From Nitrospira sp. (lineage in GTDB: Bacteria; Nitrospirota; Nitrospiria; Nitrospirales; Nitrospiraceae), in assembly GCA_029194535.1 (NCBI GenBank), contig JARFXR010000001.1, positions 372,001 to 436,000 on the forward strand: 64,000 bases of DNA, in the 5' to 3' direction. Made by a program: the position numbers and the translations under genes. A model generated the notes under the pieces. It did no database searches. It had not been told where the DNA came from and saw only the letters and a program-made list of their open reading frames with translations. Positions 18,204 through 26,479 of the stretch are shown here, piece after piece (positions within the stretch are counted from its first letter, which is position 1; each line of letters opens with the position of its first letter).

Positions 18204-19646
18204 GTCTTCGATCCAGGCCTTCGCGGCCAGCTCCATGCCGAGGCAGACCAGCGTGGTGGGCCGGTCTTCATCCGGGCGGGCATCCAGCTCCCGTTTCAGT
18301 TCTTCCAGATCGAGCGGCGTGAGCGGGTGGCCGAAGGGCACGATCTTGACGAGTGACTTGCCGAGCGTACCGTCGAAATAGGCATCCGTACGGGTTCGCT
18401 GAATGCCGATATGCTCACAAGCGAGATTGATCGCTTCATTGTGCTGAATAGCCAAATCGTAGTCGTTCACGCGCCAGACGGTGAAGGCGAGTTGCGCGGG
18501 GACAGGCTCCGCGTCTTGGGGACTGGCTCCGGCGGAGCCGGTGCCTGTCCCCGTTAGCGGAAGCGCAAGGGGGCGTTGCTTGTCCATCTCGATCTGTTCC
18601 TGGGTGATCGTCTGCAGCCGCTTGGCCGTAGTCTGAATCGCGCCTTTGTTGATATCGCAGCCGATCCAGCGGCGGCCGAGCTTTTGGGCGATTGCTCCTG
18701 TCGTACCGGAGCCGATGAAGCAGTCGAGGATGAGGTCGCCAGAGTCAGACGCCACTTCAATTATTCTCTCTAGGAGGCTCACTGACTTTTCCGTTGGATA
18801 ATCACTTTCTTTTTCTGTATCTGCCACGTCATACCAGATGCTCTGAAGCTTGTCGCCCTCTGGATTCGGGCGGACCTTACGGCGAGGGATATTTCCTGGA
18901 GCTATCTGGACAACCTCACCTTCTTTGTACTTACGAAGCATTTCTTCTTCGGTCCACTTCCAGGTTCTGGTGAACCCGCAGAATTCATAGGTCAGGTTGG
19001 GCCTCGAAACCTTGAAATTGGTGCAATCCGCAAGAGCATACCTACCGATCTCGTCTTCAAGCGGATATCGTTCAAGAAGAACTCGCTCGGGTATCTCCCG
19101 TCGAACCTCATTCCATGTAATCTTCTCACCCTTTGAGAAGTGCAACAGTGTGTCATGAATAGAGCCGACTGCCAGGTTAGCGTGATGCTTACCACGTCTC
19201 TGCTTTTCCCGAATGACCTCGTTGCGAAAATTGTCGGACCCAAACACCTCGTCCAGCAAACAGCGGAGAAAATGAGATCGATGCGCATCACAATGAAGCC
19301 AAATACTCCCTTCCTCTGCGAGCAATTCTTTGAGCAGCATCAGCCGCTCATACATGAACTGGAGATAATTGTCGTTCGCCCAGATGTCGGTGTACTGGAT
19401 CTGCTCGCCCAACGTATAGCTCTCGCCGTCGAGCTTGGCTGTGCCCTTCGCGCCGCGGAGCGACACCTTCCGCACATAATCGGCTCCTGAATCGAACGGC
19501 GGGTCGATGTAGATCAGGTTCACCTTGCCACGAAAGCCATTGGCGAGCAGATGGGCCAGCACCTCTTTGTTGTCACCATGAAACAAGAGGCCGCCTTTGG
19601 GATAAATGGTAGGCCAGTCGTTCCGGGTGTCAGCGGGGGGGGGCAC
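18201..19646 (-). CDS. Main methyltransferase fragment (N6-adenine/N4-cytosine, beta class)
   Basis: 481-residue open piece of the broken mod gene that keeps the whole catalytic core. The catalytic motif IV IDPPF is at about residue 48, followed much later by the AdoMet motif LDCFIGSGTTG, the order of beta-class methyltransferases as in type III Mod proteins. It could be translated alone from the GTG at 19646, which is made by the start of the C9 tract, but no ribosome binding site is obvious. Around residue 370 a Thr/Gly/Ser-rich stretch comes from a palindromic repeat (18498-18552). Confidence 0.65.
   Translation of the reverse strand: MPPPADTRNDWPTIYPKGGLLFHGDNKEVLAHLLANGFRGKVNLIYIDPPFDSGADYVRKVSLRGAKGTAKLDGESYTLGEQIQYTDIWANDNYLQFMYERLMLLKELLAEEGSIWLHCDAHRSHFLRCLLDEVFGSDNFRNEVIREKQRRGKHHANLAVGSIHDTLLHFSKGEKITWNEVRREIPERVLLERYPLEDEIGRYALADCTNFKVSRPNLTYEFCGFTRTWKWTEEEMLRKYKEGEVVQIAPGNIPRRKVRPNPEGDKLQSIWYDVADTEKESDYPTEKSVSLLERIIEVASDSGDLILDCFIGSGTTGAIAQKLGRRWIGCDINKGAIQTTAKRLQTITQEQIEMDKQRPLALPLTGTGTGSAGASPQDAEPVPAQLAFTVWRVNDYDLAIQHNEAINLACEHIGIQRTRTDAYFDGTLGKSLVKIVPFGHPLTPLDLEELKRELDARPDEDRPTTLVCLGMELAAKAWIED
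18498..18552. repeat. REP-like palindromic repeat inside the mod gene
   Basis: GGGGACAGGC (18498-18507) pairs perfectly with GCCTGTCCCC (18543-18552). Inside are a second GGGGACTGGCTCC (18518-18530) and GGCTCC-GGC-GGAGCC. Elements with GGGGAC...GTCCCC ends and GGCTCCGCCGGAGCC cores occur as dispersed palindromic repeats in many genomes. Here it sits in frame in the coding sequence. Confidence 0.5.
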
Positions 19647-19885
19647 GTACTACTAAGCGAGGTAACTGGATCGAAGGTCTCCACGTGCTGGGCCGGAAAG
19701 GCGGTGACGTGAGACAGCGGCCGTTTGCCTACCCAGGTCAGCATGGGGCGTCCCTTGGCGGCGGTGATTTTCACTTCCGTCTTCTTTGTCGGGGCAGTAC
19801 ATCGCAGGGGCCGGCTTTTGAACCGGTGTGGCAGCCGGCTTCACGGTTGAAACCTGTTTGGCCGCCTTCTTTTTCCCCGTCCTCT

Positions 19886-20392
19886 TCACTTGGCAGCCTC
19901 TCGCTGAAATCCAATGCGTCTGATCGGAGTCTTCGGTGGTGCCATGAGTTCCCGGATGGCGTCGAAGACGACTTTGAATTGCCGGTCGTACTTTTTCTCC
20001 AGTTCGTTCAGGCGCCTTGCCAGCTCCTTGTTGGACGCGACCATTTCCCGCAACCGCACGAAGGCCCTCATAATCTCGATATTGACCTGCACCGCTCGTT
20101 TGCTCTTGAGTACGCTGGACAGCATGGCCACTCCTTGCTCCGTGAAAACATAGGGCACATACCGTCGCCCGCCTCGGCCTTTTGAGGTGCCAAAATGGAA
20201 CCTCAAACCATCAATCTCGTCAGGACTCAGTTGAAACATGAAATCCTGTGGAAATCGGTCCAGGTTCCGTTTGACGGCCCTGTTCAGCTCCTTGGTCTGA
20301 ACGCCATACAGTTCCGCAAGATCGCTGTCCAGCATGACCTTGTGTCCTCGAAGCAGAAAGATTTTCTTCTCAACGTGCTCAACGGGAACCAT
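19886..20392 (-). CDS. ORF6N-domain (KilA-N-like) DNA-binding protein
   Basis: 168 residues from the ATG at 20392, which has GAAGGTGAG upstream; the longer in-frame start at 20455 would run through a palindrome. Residues about 5-90 are an ORF6N domain ([33 protein letters not shown]). A coiled-coil segment follows ([22 protein letters not shown]). The domain is known from phage anti-repressor-like and mobile-element proteins. It overlaps the broken methyltransferase by 4 bp, so the two formed an operon. Two tandem palindromes directly upstream look like its own operator. Confidence 0.85.
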   Translation of the reverse strand: MVPVEHVEKKIFLLRGHKVMLDSDLAELYGVQTKELNRAVKRNLDRFPQDFMFQLSPDEIDGLRFHFGTSKGRGGRRYVPYVFTEQGVAMLSSVLKSKRAVQVNIEIMRAFVRLREMVASNKELARRLNELEKKYDRQFKVVFDAIRELMAPPKTPIRRIGFQREAAK

Positions 20393-20420
20393 GCCGCTCA
20401 CCTTCGTTTCTCCCCCTCTC

Positions 20421-20447
20421 TTTAAGGTCGCATTTTGCGACCTTAAA
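20421..20447. promoter_or_regulatory. Perfect 12-3-12 palindrome upstream of the ORF6N gene
   Basis: TTTAAGGTCGCA, spacer TTT, TGCGACCTTAAA, 29 bp before the predicted start. A candidate operator for autoregulation by the ORF6N protein. Confidence 0.55.
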
Positions 20448-20460
20448 CGTCCCATTGATC

Positions 20461-20487
20461 CTTGAAATCACAGATTGTGATTTCAAG
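20461..20487. promoter_or_regulatory. Second perfect 12-3-12 palindrome, exactly 40 bp further
   Basis: CTTGAAATCACA, spacer GAT, TGTGATTTCAAG. It has the same geometry as the first palindrome but a different sequence apart from a shared CTTNAA end pattern. The start-to-start distance is 40 bp. Confidence 0.55.
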
Positions 20488-20950
20488 TGTGAAGCCGCAA
20501 TGTGGTACCTCAACGTGGTCACAATCCATGACGAAGTTCATAGCCTTTGCGTCTCTGCTCCTTCGACGAAGGCCCTGGTTTCTCTCAATTGGTCCGCTGT
20601 GACCGTGTCCGTAGCGATGAAGATCATCTGGTATTGCAGGCGGTCGGGATTCAAGGCCTTCCATTTTCGAATGGCAATAGCCAAGTTGAGGCCGACGGAG
20701 GAACCGTGAATGACCTGTCTCAGGTACGTGCGCCCAATCCAAAATCTCGGCGATGGCGTGATATTTTGGGAAAGCATAACTATCTGCACGCCAGACTTCC
20801 ACACGAGCTGAGATTTGCTGATGGAGGTGGGGCTTGGGGCGGCAATGTAGCCTACAAGACGAGATGCTGCAAGGAGACGATAGAGCAAGAGCAAGAAAGA
20901 AACGCGCTAACGAAGTAGCCCTGCTCATGGACTGCCCACCGGGGTTCGGC
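20488..20950. other. Low-GC intergenic patch without a convincing gene
   Basis: Several overlapping ORFs of 84-161 codons run on both strands, none with a ribosome binding site. A minus-strand frame (20538-20894) has a plausible protein-like stretch (GSSVGLNLAIAIRKWKALNP) and may be a remnant, but it opens with TTG and matches no family I recognise. Base composition is less GC-rich than the neighbours, in line with accessory DNA. Confidence 0.35.
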
Positions 20951-20956
20951 TAGAAT
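20934..20956 (+). promoter_or_regulatory. Promoter giving a probably leaderless murJ transcript
   Basis: The -10 box TAGAAT (20951-20956) is followed by 8 nt and then the ATG of murJ. A weak -35 TGGACT-like box lies 17 nt upstream. No Shine-Dalgarno sequence precedes the ATG. Confidence 0.5.
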
Positions 20957-20964
20957 CGGCCTCC

Positions 20965-22581
20965 ATGCCTGAGCCCACCGCTGAGTCCGCCGTTCGAACA
21001 ACAGTCCAAGACGACAACCATTCGGTGGTCAAGGCGGCAGGCCTGATCGGCGTTGCGACCTTTTCCAGCCGCATTCTCGGATTTATCCGCGACATGGTGT
21101 TGGCCCGCCTGTTCGGGGCGACGCCGGCCGCCGACGCCTTCTTCGTCGCCTATCGGGTGCCCAACTTGTTACGTGAACTTTTCGCCGAAGGCTCGATGTC
21201 GTCGGCCTTCATCCCGGTCTTCACGGAGTACCAAACTCTCAAATCCAAACGCGACGCCTGGGAACTGGCGAGCGCGGTGTTTACGACCCTGTTGACCGTC
21301 GTCACCGGTATCACGATTCTCGGCATCGTCCTGGCGTCCGGCATCGTCTGGCTCTTGGCTCCCGGTTTTCACCACGATCCGTCGAAGTTGGAGATGACGA
21401 CGCTCCTGACCAGAATCATGTTTCCATATTTGCTGTTCATCAGTCTCGCGGCCCTGGCCATGGGCATTCTGAACTCGCTGCGGGCCTTCGCCGCGCCGGC
21501 GTTTTCGCCGGTGTTTTTCAATATTTTCATCATCGGCTGCGCCCTCTTTCTGTCGCCGTACCTGCCGGAGCCGATCCTCGGCGTGGCCATCGGCGTCGTG
21601 GCGGGCGGCGCGGCTCAATTCGCCATGCAGCTACCCGGGCTCAAATTGCGCGGGATGCTGTTTGGATTTCGATTCGAGCCGGGCCATCCAGGAGTGAAGC
21701 GCATCGGGCGGCTGATGGTCCCCTCGCTGTTGGGTCTCTCGGTCACCCAAATCAACATCACAGTCAGCACGATCCTGGCGTCGTTCTTCGCGGGTGGACC
21801 GACGTATTTGTTTTATGGCATGCGGTTGATCCAATTTCCGCTGGGCATCTTCGGGGTAGCGTTGGCGACGGCGATCCTCCCGACTCTGGCGGCACAGGCA
21901 GCCAGGGGCGCGCTGGAGGAATTGCGCAGCACCGTGGCCTTCGGATTGCGGATGATCTTCTTCATCATTCTGCCGGCGATGCTCGGTTTGATTTTGCTAC
22001 GGCAGCCGATCGTGCATCTGTTCTTCGAACATGGGTCTTTCACGCATGCCGATACGGTGGCCACGGCGACTGCCGTGTTCTGCTATGCAGTCGGCCTCTG
22101 GGCCTTTGCCGGGGTCCGCATCATCGTGGCGGCGTTCTATTCGCTTCAGGACACGAAAACCCCGGCCATCACCGCCGCCATTGCCGTGGTGGGGAATCTC
22201 GTGTTCTCATTGCTGCTGATGTCCCCGCTCGGTGTCTCCGGATTGGCGCTGGCGACGGCGCTTGCCGCAATGGTGAACGGCGGCATTCTGGTAGCGGTTC
22301 TCAACCGGCGATTAGGTGGAGTAGAGTGGGGGGCGGTCGGCCGGTCATCGCTGCGCGTGCTGCTCGCCTGCCTGCCGTTGGTACTGGCTTGTCTTTGGGT
22401 AGCAAGTGCGGAGGTCTGGAGCCATCAGGACGAATGGGTAGCTAAGTCGGTCATGCTGTTTGTCGCGATCGGTTTCAGCGTGAGCGGCTATCTTGGGGTG
22501 CATGTCTTGTTGGGGTCGGAAGAGTTGACGATGGTCTGGGGAATGGCCAGCAGAAAATTCGGTCGCGTTCTCGGACGTTAG
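20965..22581 (+). CDS. murJ: Lipid II flippase MurJ
   Basis: 538 residues with about 14 predicted membrane helices, of the MOP/MviN family. The N-terminal signature TFSSRILGFIRDMVLARLFGATPAADAFFVAYRVPNLLRELFAEG is complete and has the Arg residues needed for lipid II transport in MurJ. Moves the peptidoglycan precursor lipid II across the inner membrane. The start has no ribosome binding site but a -10 box 8 nt upstream. Confidence 0.95.
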   Translation: MPEPTAESAVRTTVQDDNHSVVKAAGLIGVATFSSRILGFIRDMVLARLFGATPAADAFFVAYRVPNLLRELFAEGSMSSAFIPVFTEYQTLKSKRDAWELASAVFTTLLTVVTGITILGIVLASGIVWLLAPGFHHDPSKLEMTTLLTRIMFPYLLFISLAALAMGILNSLRAFAAPAFSPVFFNIFIIGCALFLSPYLPEPILGVAIGVVAGGAAQFAMQLPGLKLRGMLFGFRFEPGHPGVKRIGRLMVPSLLGLSVTQINITVSTILASFFAGGPTYLFYGMRLIQFPLGIFGVALATAILPTLAAQAARGALEELRSTVAFGLRMIFFIILPAMLGLILLRQPIVHLFFEHGSFTHADTVATATAVFCYAVGLWAFAGVRIIVAAFYSLQDTKTPAITAAIAVVGNLVFSLLLMSPLGVSGLALATALAAMVNGGILVAVLNRRLGGVEWGAVGRSSLRVLLACLPLVLACLWVASAEVWSHQDEWVAKSVMLFVAIGFSVSGYLGVHVLLGSEELTMVWGMASRKFGRVLGR

Positions 22582-22589
22582 GAGGAGTT

Positions 22590-23183
22590 ATGAACACCCG
22601 CACATTGATCTTCAAGTCTCGGTGGGGCTGGATGGGGCTGGCGGAATCACCGGCCGGGATCGCCTCGATCGTGTTGTCGAAGCCGTCGAAGCTCGCGGTG
22701 CAATCGACCTTGGGATCGAGCAAGCTAGGCGAGCAGTCCTCGTCTCCTCGACTCCGTGCTGCAAAGAAACAGTTGATCGAGTATATGGCCGGCAAACGGA
22801 CATCCTTTACGTTCCCGCTGGATCTTTCAGATGGAACGGCGTTCCAGCGACGAGTGTGGCGGACTCTGCAATCCGTTCCGTACGGCACGCTGTCGTCGTA
22901 TCAGAACCTGGCGGCTCGAGTCGGTGGGAAGCAATACGCCAGGGCGGTCGGCGGTGCCGTCGGCTCCAATCCCTTGCCGATCGTCGTGCCGTGCCATCGG
23001 ATTGTCGCGCAGGACGGTTCGATCGGGGGATTTTCAGGCGGGCTGCCGACGAAACGGAAGCTGCTGGCTCTCGAGGGGTCGTTGTCACAGCTTGCGCGGG
23101 CAGGAGGTTCGAGGCACAAGGTTGGCGGCGGGGGGGATAGAAGCACACCCACGGCCTCCAGCCTCTCCTCTGCGCCGCGATGA
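22590..23183 (+). CDS. ogt: Methylated-DNA--protein-cysteine S-methyltransferase
   Basis: 197 residues. The catalytic PCHR motif (Cys135) and the helix-turn-helix region [25 protein letters not shown] are intact. Repairs O6-alkylguanine by suicide transfer to Cys135. The ATG has AGGAGG 5 nt upstream. Its last four bases overlap the dtd start. A C-terminal tail of about 30 residues, rich in Gly/Ser, is longer than usual. Confidence 0.92.
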   Translation: MNTRTLIFKSRWGWMGLAESPAGIASIVLSKPSKLAVQSTLGSSKLGEQSSSPRLRAAKKQLIEYMAGKRTSFTFPLDLSDGTAFQRRVWRTLQSVPYGTLSSYQNLAARVGGKQYARAVGGAVGSNPLPIVVPCHRIVAQDGSIGGFSGGLPTKRKLLALEGSLSQLARAGGSRHKVGGGGDRSTPTASSLSSAPR

Positions 23184-23620
23184 AAGCCGTCGTCCAACGG
23201 GTCGTACGAGCACAGGTGGAAGTGAACGGACAGATCGAGGGACGAATTCGCGATGGGCTGTTGGTCCTTCTGGGAGTGGCAGATGGAGATACGGAAGCCG
23301 ACGGTCGCTCGCTGGCCGAGAAGCTACGCACGCTGCGGATATTTTCCGACGATCAGGGGAAGATGAATCGATCCCTGACGGATACCGGAGGCTCGATACT
23401 CCTCGTCTCCCAATTCACGCTGTTGGGCAACACCAGAAACGGCCGCCGTCCGAGCTTCGAGGCGGCGGCGCCGCCCGCGGAAGCGAAGCGTCTGTATGAG
23501 TACGTCATCGACGAACTGCGGGCGCGAGGGGTACCGGTGGAGACAGGGGTGTTCGCGGCCCATATGGCCGTGGATTCGGTCAACGACGGGCCTGTGACTT
23601 TCGTGTTGGAGACTCGTTGA
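23180..23620 (+). CDS. dtd: D-aminoacyl-tRNA deacylase
   Basis: 146 residues, the usual Dtd length. The catalytic segment SQFTLLG and the C-terminal NDGPVTF motif are present. Removes D-amino acids (and glycine mischarged on tRNA-Ala) from tRNA. ATGA overlap with ogt indicates translational coupling. Confidence 0.95.
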   Translation: MKAVVQRVVRAQVEVNGQIEGRIRDGLLVLLGVADGDTEADGRSLAEKLRTLRIFSDDQGKMNRSLTDTGGSILLVSQFTLLGNTRNGRRPSFEAAAPPAEAKRLYEYVIDELRARGVPVETGVFAAHMAVDSVNDGPVTFVLETR

Positions 23621-23693
23621 CCGGGTGACGACACCTTCCCGGGATGACTTCGCCCGTCGCATGAAGCAAACAGGGTGCGATAGGGGCCCACTC

Positions 23694-23702
23694 TGTTATA
23701 CT
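23694..23702 (+). promoter_or_regulatory. Extended -10 promoter element
   Basis: TGTTATACT fits the extended -10 consensus TGnTATAAT with one mismatch, 31 bp before the start of the hypothetical gene at 23734. No good -35 box is present, as is allowed for extended -10 promoters. Confidence 0.4.
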
Positions 23703-23733
23703 AGGCCAAGAAGGCCTTAGCAGGGAGGGCGCG

Positions 23734-24300
23734 ATGGGAACACAGGTTCCTCCTCGACATCCGCTTCGGCAGCTTTTCGGGGCGTTGACCGAGAAGAGCT
23801 TCACGGAGCACTTGGGCTGGCCCGACCTGAACGTGACCGCCTACCTGTCCAACCTCCTGGTCGATTTCGCAAGCACGGATCAGCTGTACAAGGTTCGCGA
23901 CCAGCAGGGCAAACCCCTCGATACCGTGGTCGAGCTCCTGTATGAGTCTGAGGTGCTGTACGGGGCGCAGTCCTTAGAGCGAGAACGGGACGTCCATCAA
24001 CATATCGGGGACTTCACTCTGTTCATGGCGGGACTCTTTCCTGAGTACCTGCGTCGCTTGAAAACCGCTGGTCTGATCTATCATCAGGACTTCCTTGTGG
24101 ATTACGTTAAGGCGGGAAAGCGCTCCTATGGCATTGTAGCAGAAATGGCTCGCGATCGAGGTCCCGACGAGCCGCCGCCGTTCAGAAAGCTCTCCGAGAA
24201 CTTTGAGCTCTGCGTGACGGGACTGGGGTTCGTGCGCTCCGATCTGGATCGACTGCGTGATCCCGCCTATTGTCACGCCCGGGACCTGCTGCTCAATTGA
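23734..24300 (+). CDS. Conserved-looking hypothetical protein, 188 residues
   Basis: A soluble, mostly helical protein with a GGGAGG site before the ATG. No motif is recognised. The N-terminal half (LRQLFGALTEKSFTEHLGWPDLNVTAYLSNLLVDFA) and GDFTLFMAGLFPEYLRR look globular and well coded, so the gene is real. The 3' end overlaps the start of the isoaspartyl peptidase, so they are probably co-transcribed. Confidence 0.75.
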   Translation: MGTQVPPRHPLRQLFGALTEKSFTEHLGWPDLNVTAYLSNLLVDFASTDQLYKVRDQQGKPLDTVVELLYESEVLYGAQSLERERDVHQHIGDFTLFMAGLFPEYLRRLKTAGLIYHQDFLVDYVKAGKRSYGIVAEMARDRGPDEPPPFRKLSENFELCVTGLGFVRSDLDRLRDPAYCHARDLLLN

Positions 24301-25181
24301 CACGTCCTCGTCCTCTTCTCCTCGTCCACGGCGGCGCGGGACGTCGTCCGATGACTCCTCAACAAGCCGACAGTCTGAGGCTGGCCCTCAAATCGGGATA
24401 TGAGATCCTCAAACGGGGAGGACCGTCCATGGTCGCCGTGGAATGTGCGATCGGCATCTTAGAGGAGAGCGGTGCGTTCAACGCCGGTCGGGGAGCCTAT
24501 CGGCAGCTCGACGGGGTGCGCCGGATGGATGCATCCATCATGGAGGGAAAGAGCTTGCGGGCAGGCGCCGTTGCGTCCGTCGAGGGTATTGTCCACCCGG
24601 TCACCGCGGCCAGGTTGGTCATGGAGGAAACGGATCATGTATTGTTGGTCGGTCCGTCGGCCACGAAGTTCGCGCGTCATTTCAAGCTGCAACGGCTTCC
24701 CCGGACGCGGGCGCATCCCCGGCTGTCGTATGGTCGCCTGCTTGCCCGCGAACTTGCGACGGGCGAGCGACACGGGACGGTCGGGGCCGTCGCGTTGGAC
24801 CGAACCGGTACGGTGTCAGCCGGAGCCTCGACCGGCGGCATTGAGCGCATGTTACCTGGCCGGGTAGGTGATACCCCGTTAATCGGTTGCGGTGTGTACG
24901 CCGACAATCGGTCCGGTGGAGTGTCGATGACGGGAATCGGCGAGGGCATCATCCGTCTCGCCGTGGCAGGGACCGTCTGTGAGCGGCTGGCCGAGGGCGA
25001 AAGTCCGACGGCGGCCGCCCGCCGGATATTGGACCAATTGGTCTCGCGGATTCATGGAGCGGGTGGTATGTTGATTGTGGCGCCGGACGGGCGGTGGGCC
25101 ATCGCCCATGTCACCCCTCGAATGGCCGCCGGGTGGTGGGGCGGCACAAGCCGGCCGGTTGTGAAGGATCGATGGGCATGA
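24297..25181 (+). CDS. Isoaspartyl peptidase / L-asparaginase (Ntn hydrolase)
   Basis: 294 residues from the TTG at 24297, which overlaps the previous stop (TTGA); a TTG at 24270 is an alternative. Plant-type asparaginase family: N-terminal LLLVHGGAG, and the self-cleavage site HGTVGAVALD with catalytic Thr161, followed by ASTGGI and GCGVYAD. Self-processing gives alpha and beta chains; the enzyme hydrolyses isoaspartyl dipeptides and asparagine in the cytoplasm. Its stop overlaps the next gene by 4 bp. Confidence 0.88.
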   Translation: MTRPRPLLLVHGGAGRRPMTPQQADSLRLALKSGYEILKRGGPSMVAVECAIGILEESGAFNAGRGAYRQLDGVRRMDASIMEGKSLRAGAVASVEGIVHPVTAARLVMEETDHVLLVGPSATKFARHFKLQRLPRTRAHPRLSYGRLLARELATGERHGTVGAVALDRTGTVSAGASTGGIERMLPGRVGDTPLIGCGVYADNRSGGVSMTGIGEGIIRLAVAGTVCERLAEGESPTAAARRILDQLVSRIHGAGGMLIVAPDGRWAIAHVTPRMAAGWWGGTSRPVVKDRWA

Positions 25182-25615
25182 ACCAAGTCCTGTTTCATCT
25201 GGCCTTTCCCGTTCACGACCGTCAGGCCGCGAAGCGGTTCTATATCGACGGGCTGGGCTGTACGCTGGGCCGCGAATCAGAGCGGGCCATGACGTTCGGG
25301 CTGGCCGGCCATCAGCTCGTGGCTCATGTGGTGGATGCGCCACAGCCGCAGCGGGGTATCTATCCACGGCATTTCGGCCTGGTCTTTCTGTCGAAGGCGC
25401 AGTGGCAGGAATTTGCGGATCGAGCCAGGTCCCGAGGACTCTCGTTCTACCAGCAGCCCCGGGTGCGATTTCCGGGAACCAGGATCGAACACCACACCTA
25501 TTTTCTCCAAGATCCCTCGGACAATCTGCTGGAGTTCAAGTACTACACGCATGAATCCGCCATCTTCGGCGAACGGGACGTGCCGGAAGTCGGGGATGCG
25601 CACGAGCCTCGGTAG
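25178..25615 (+). CDS. VOC-family (glyoxalase/dioxygenase-like) protein
   Basis: 145 residues. The ATG at 25178 overlaps the upstream stop (ATGA) and has AAGGA nearby. Vicinal-oxygen-chelate fold with metal-ligand positions in FHLAFPV near the N-terminus and LEFKYY near the C-terminus. Substrate unknown. Confidence 0.8.
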   Translation: MNQVLFHLAFPVHDRQAAKRFYIDGLGCTLGRESERAMTFGLAGHQLVAHVVDAPQPQRGIYPRHFGLVFLSKAQWQEFADRARSRGLSFYQQPRVRFPGTRIEHHTYFLQDPSDNLLEFKYYTHESAIFGERDVPEVGDAHEPR

Positions 25616-25735
25616 CCCACTGCAGTCCTTTTCTTAGCGTTTCCATCGGCGCCATACCTGATCTTCACCGATGCGGCTGATCGTGCCGTGGAGGCTGCGG
25701 GGCGGCTGAGAGCTGCGTGTCAGCTGGTCGAGGCC

Positions 25736-26467
25736 CTATCGCGTGAGCGGCCGAGTCGAGACCTTGGTCATGCGCCGCAAGATGCGCTCATGACGACGGG
25801 TCAGGACTGTGGTCTTTCTGAGCGGATCGTATCGACGCGGCGCAGGCAGCATGGCGGCGAGCCAAGCCGCTTCGTCGGCGGACAGGTCACTCGCCGTCTT
25901 CATGAAATGGTGACGGGCCGCGGCCTCGGCTCCGTAGACCCCCCTTCCCCATTCCGCCACATTCAGATACAGCTCGAGAATCCGGTCTTTGGAGAGATGT
26001 TGTTCGAGGGAACGCGTGATCAATGCCTCGTGAGCCTTCCGAAGGAGAGAACGCTCGGAGGAGAGGTAGAGGTTCTTGGCCAGCTGTTGGGTGATCGTAC
26101 TGCCCCCGCGTTTCAGCTCGCCCTTCTCCAGATCGTACAGGGCGGCGTCCTTCAGGCCTTCCCAATCGAATCCCTCGTGCGAGAAGAACGACGCGTCCTC
26201 CGCCGCGATGACGGCTTGGCGGAGATACGGCGAGATGCGAGAGAGGGGTACCCAGATCCAGTGGCGTCCGACGGAACGACCCTCCTCCTTGGCCTGAGCT
26301 TGCCGAGCCTCAATCAGGGCGGTGAGCGTCGGATTCGTCGTGCGGAGGGCGGACACGTCGGGCATGGCGGCCAGCAAAAAGAGTCCGAACGCCGCCAAGC
26401 CGATCGCGCCGCACAGGAGCAGACCCGCGATCAGCGGCATCCGTCGACGTGGTGTTGACTTCCGCAC
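25736..26467 (-). CDS. mtgA: Monofunctional peptidoglycan transglycosylase
   Basis: 243 residues from a GTG. One N-terminal membrane helix (about 11-35) and a GT51 domain. The catalytic Glu is in AAEDASFFSHEGFDW (Glu90), and the motifs RGGSTITQQLAKNLYLS and ILELYLNVAEWG are complete. Polymerises lipid II into glycan strands without a transpeptidase domain. The start is uncertain (weak ribosome site; ATG at 26440 possible). Divergent from engB with only 12 bp between start codons. Confidence 0.92.
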   Translation of the reverse strand: MRKSTPRRRMPLIAGLLLCGAIGLAAFGLFLLAAMPDVSALRTTNPTLTALIEARQAQAKEEGRSVGRHWIWVPLSRISPYLRQAVIAAEDASFFSHEGFDWEGLKDAALYDLEKGELKRGGSTITQQLAKNLYLSSERSLLRKAHEALITRSLEQHLSKDRILELYLNVAEWGRGVYGAEAAARHHFMKTASDLSADEAAWLAAMLPAPRRYDPLRKTTVLTRRHERILRRMTKVSTRPLTR

Positions 26468-26479
26468 CGGAGGCTGCCT

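Larger units (their letters stand above)
17769..19889 (-). pseudogene. Decayed type III-like DNA methyltransferase (mod)
   Basis: The full reading would start at the GTG at 19889, whose GTGA overlaps the stop of the upstream ORF6N gene. Three lesions break it. First, the frame shifts by one base near 19790-19800, where the N-terminal piece ends and the segment KITAAKGRPMLTWVGKRPL continues in another frame. Second, a run of nine C (minus strand, 19635-19643) shifts the frame again; one extra C would restore it. Third, an in-frame TGA at 18201-18203 separates the C-terminal piece, at a place where a TGG (Trp) would give one continuous frame. No restriction subunit gene lies next to it. Confidence 0.8.

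Noticed and set aside
19635-19643. C9 tract as a working phase-variation switch
   Set aside because: Plausible for mod genes, but a second frameshift and a nonsense codon remain even when the tract is corrected, so simple switching would not restore the protein.
20538-20894. Possible 118-residue minus-strand gene with a GSSVGLNLAIAI stretch
   Set aside because: TTG start, no ribosome site, and two other frames are equally open over the same bases. Kept only as an intergenic remark.
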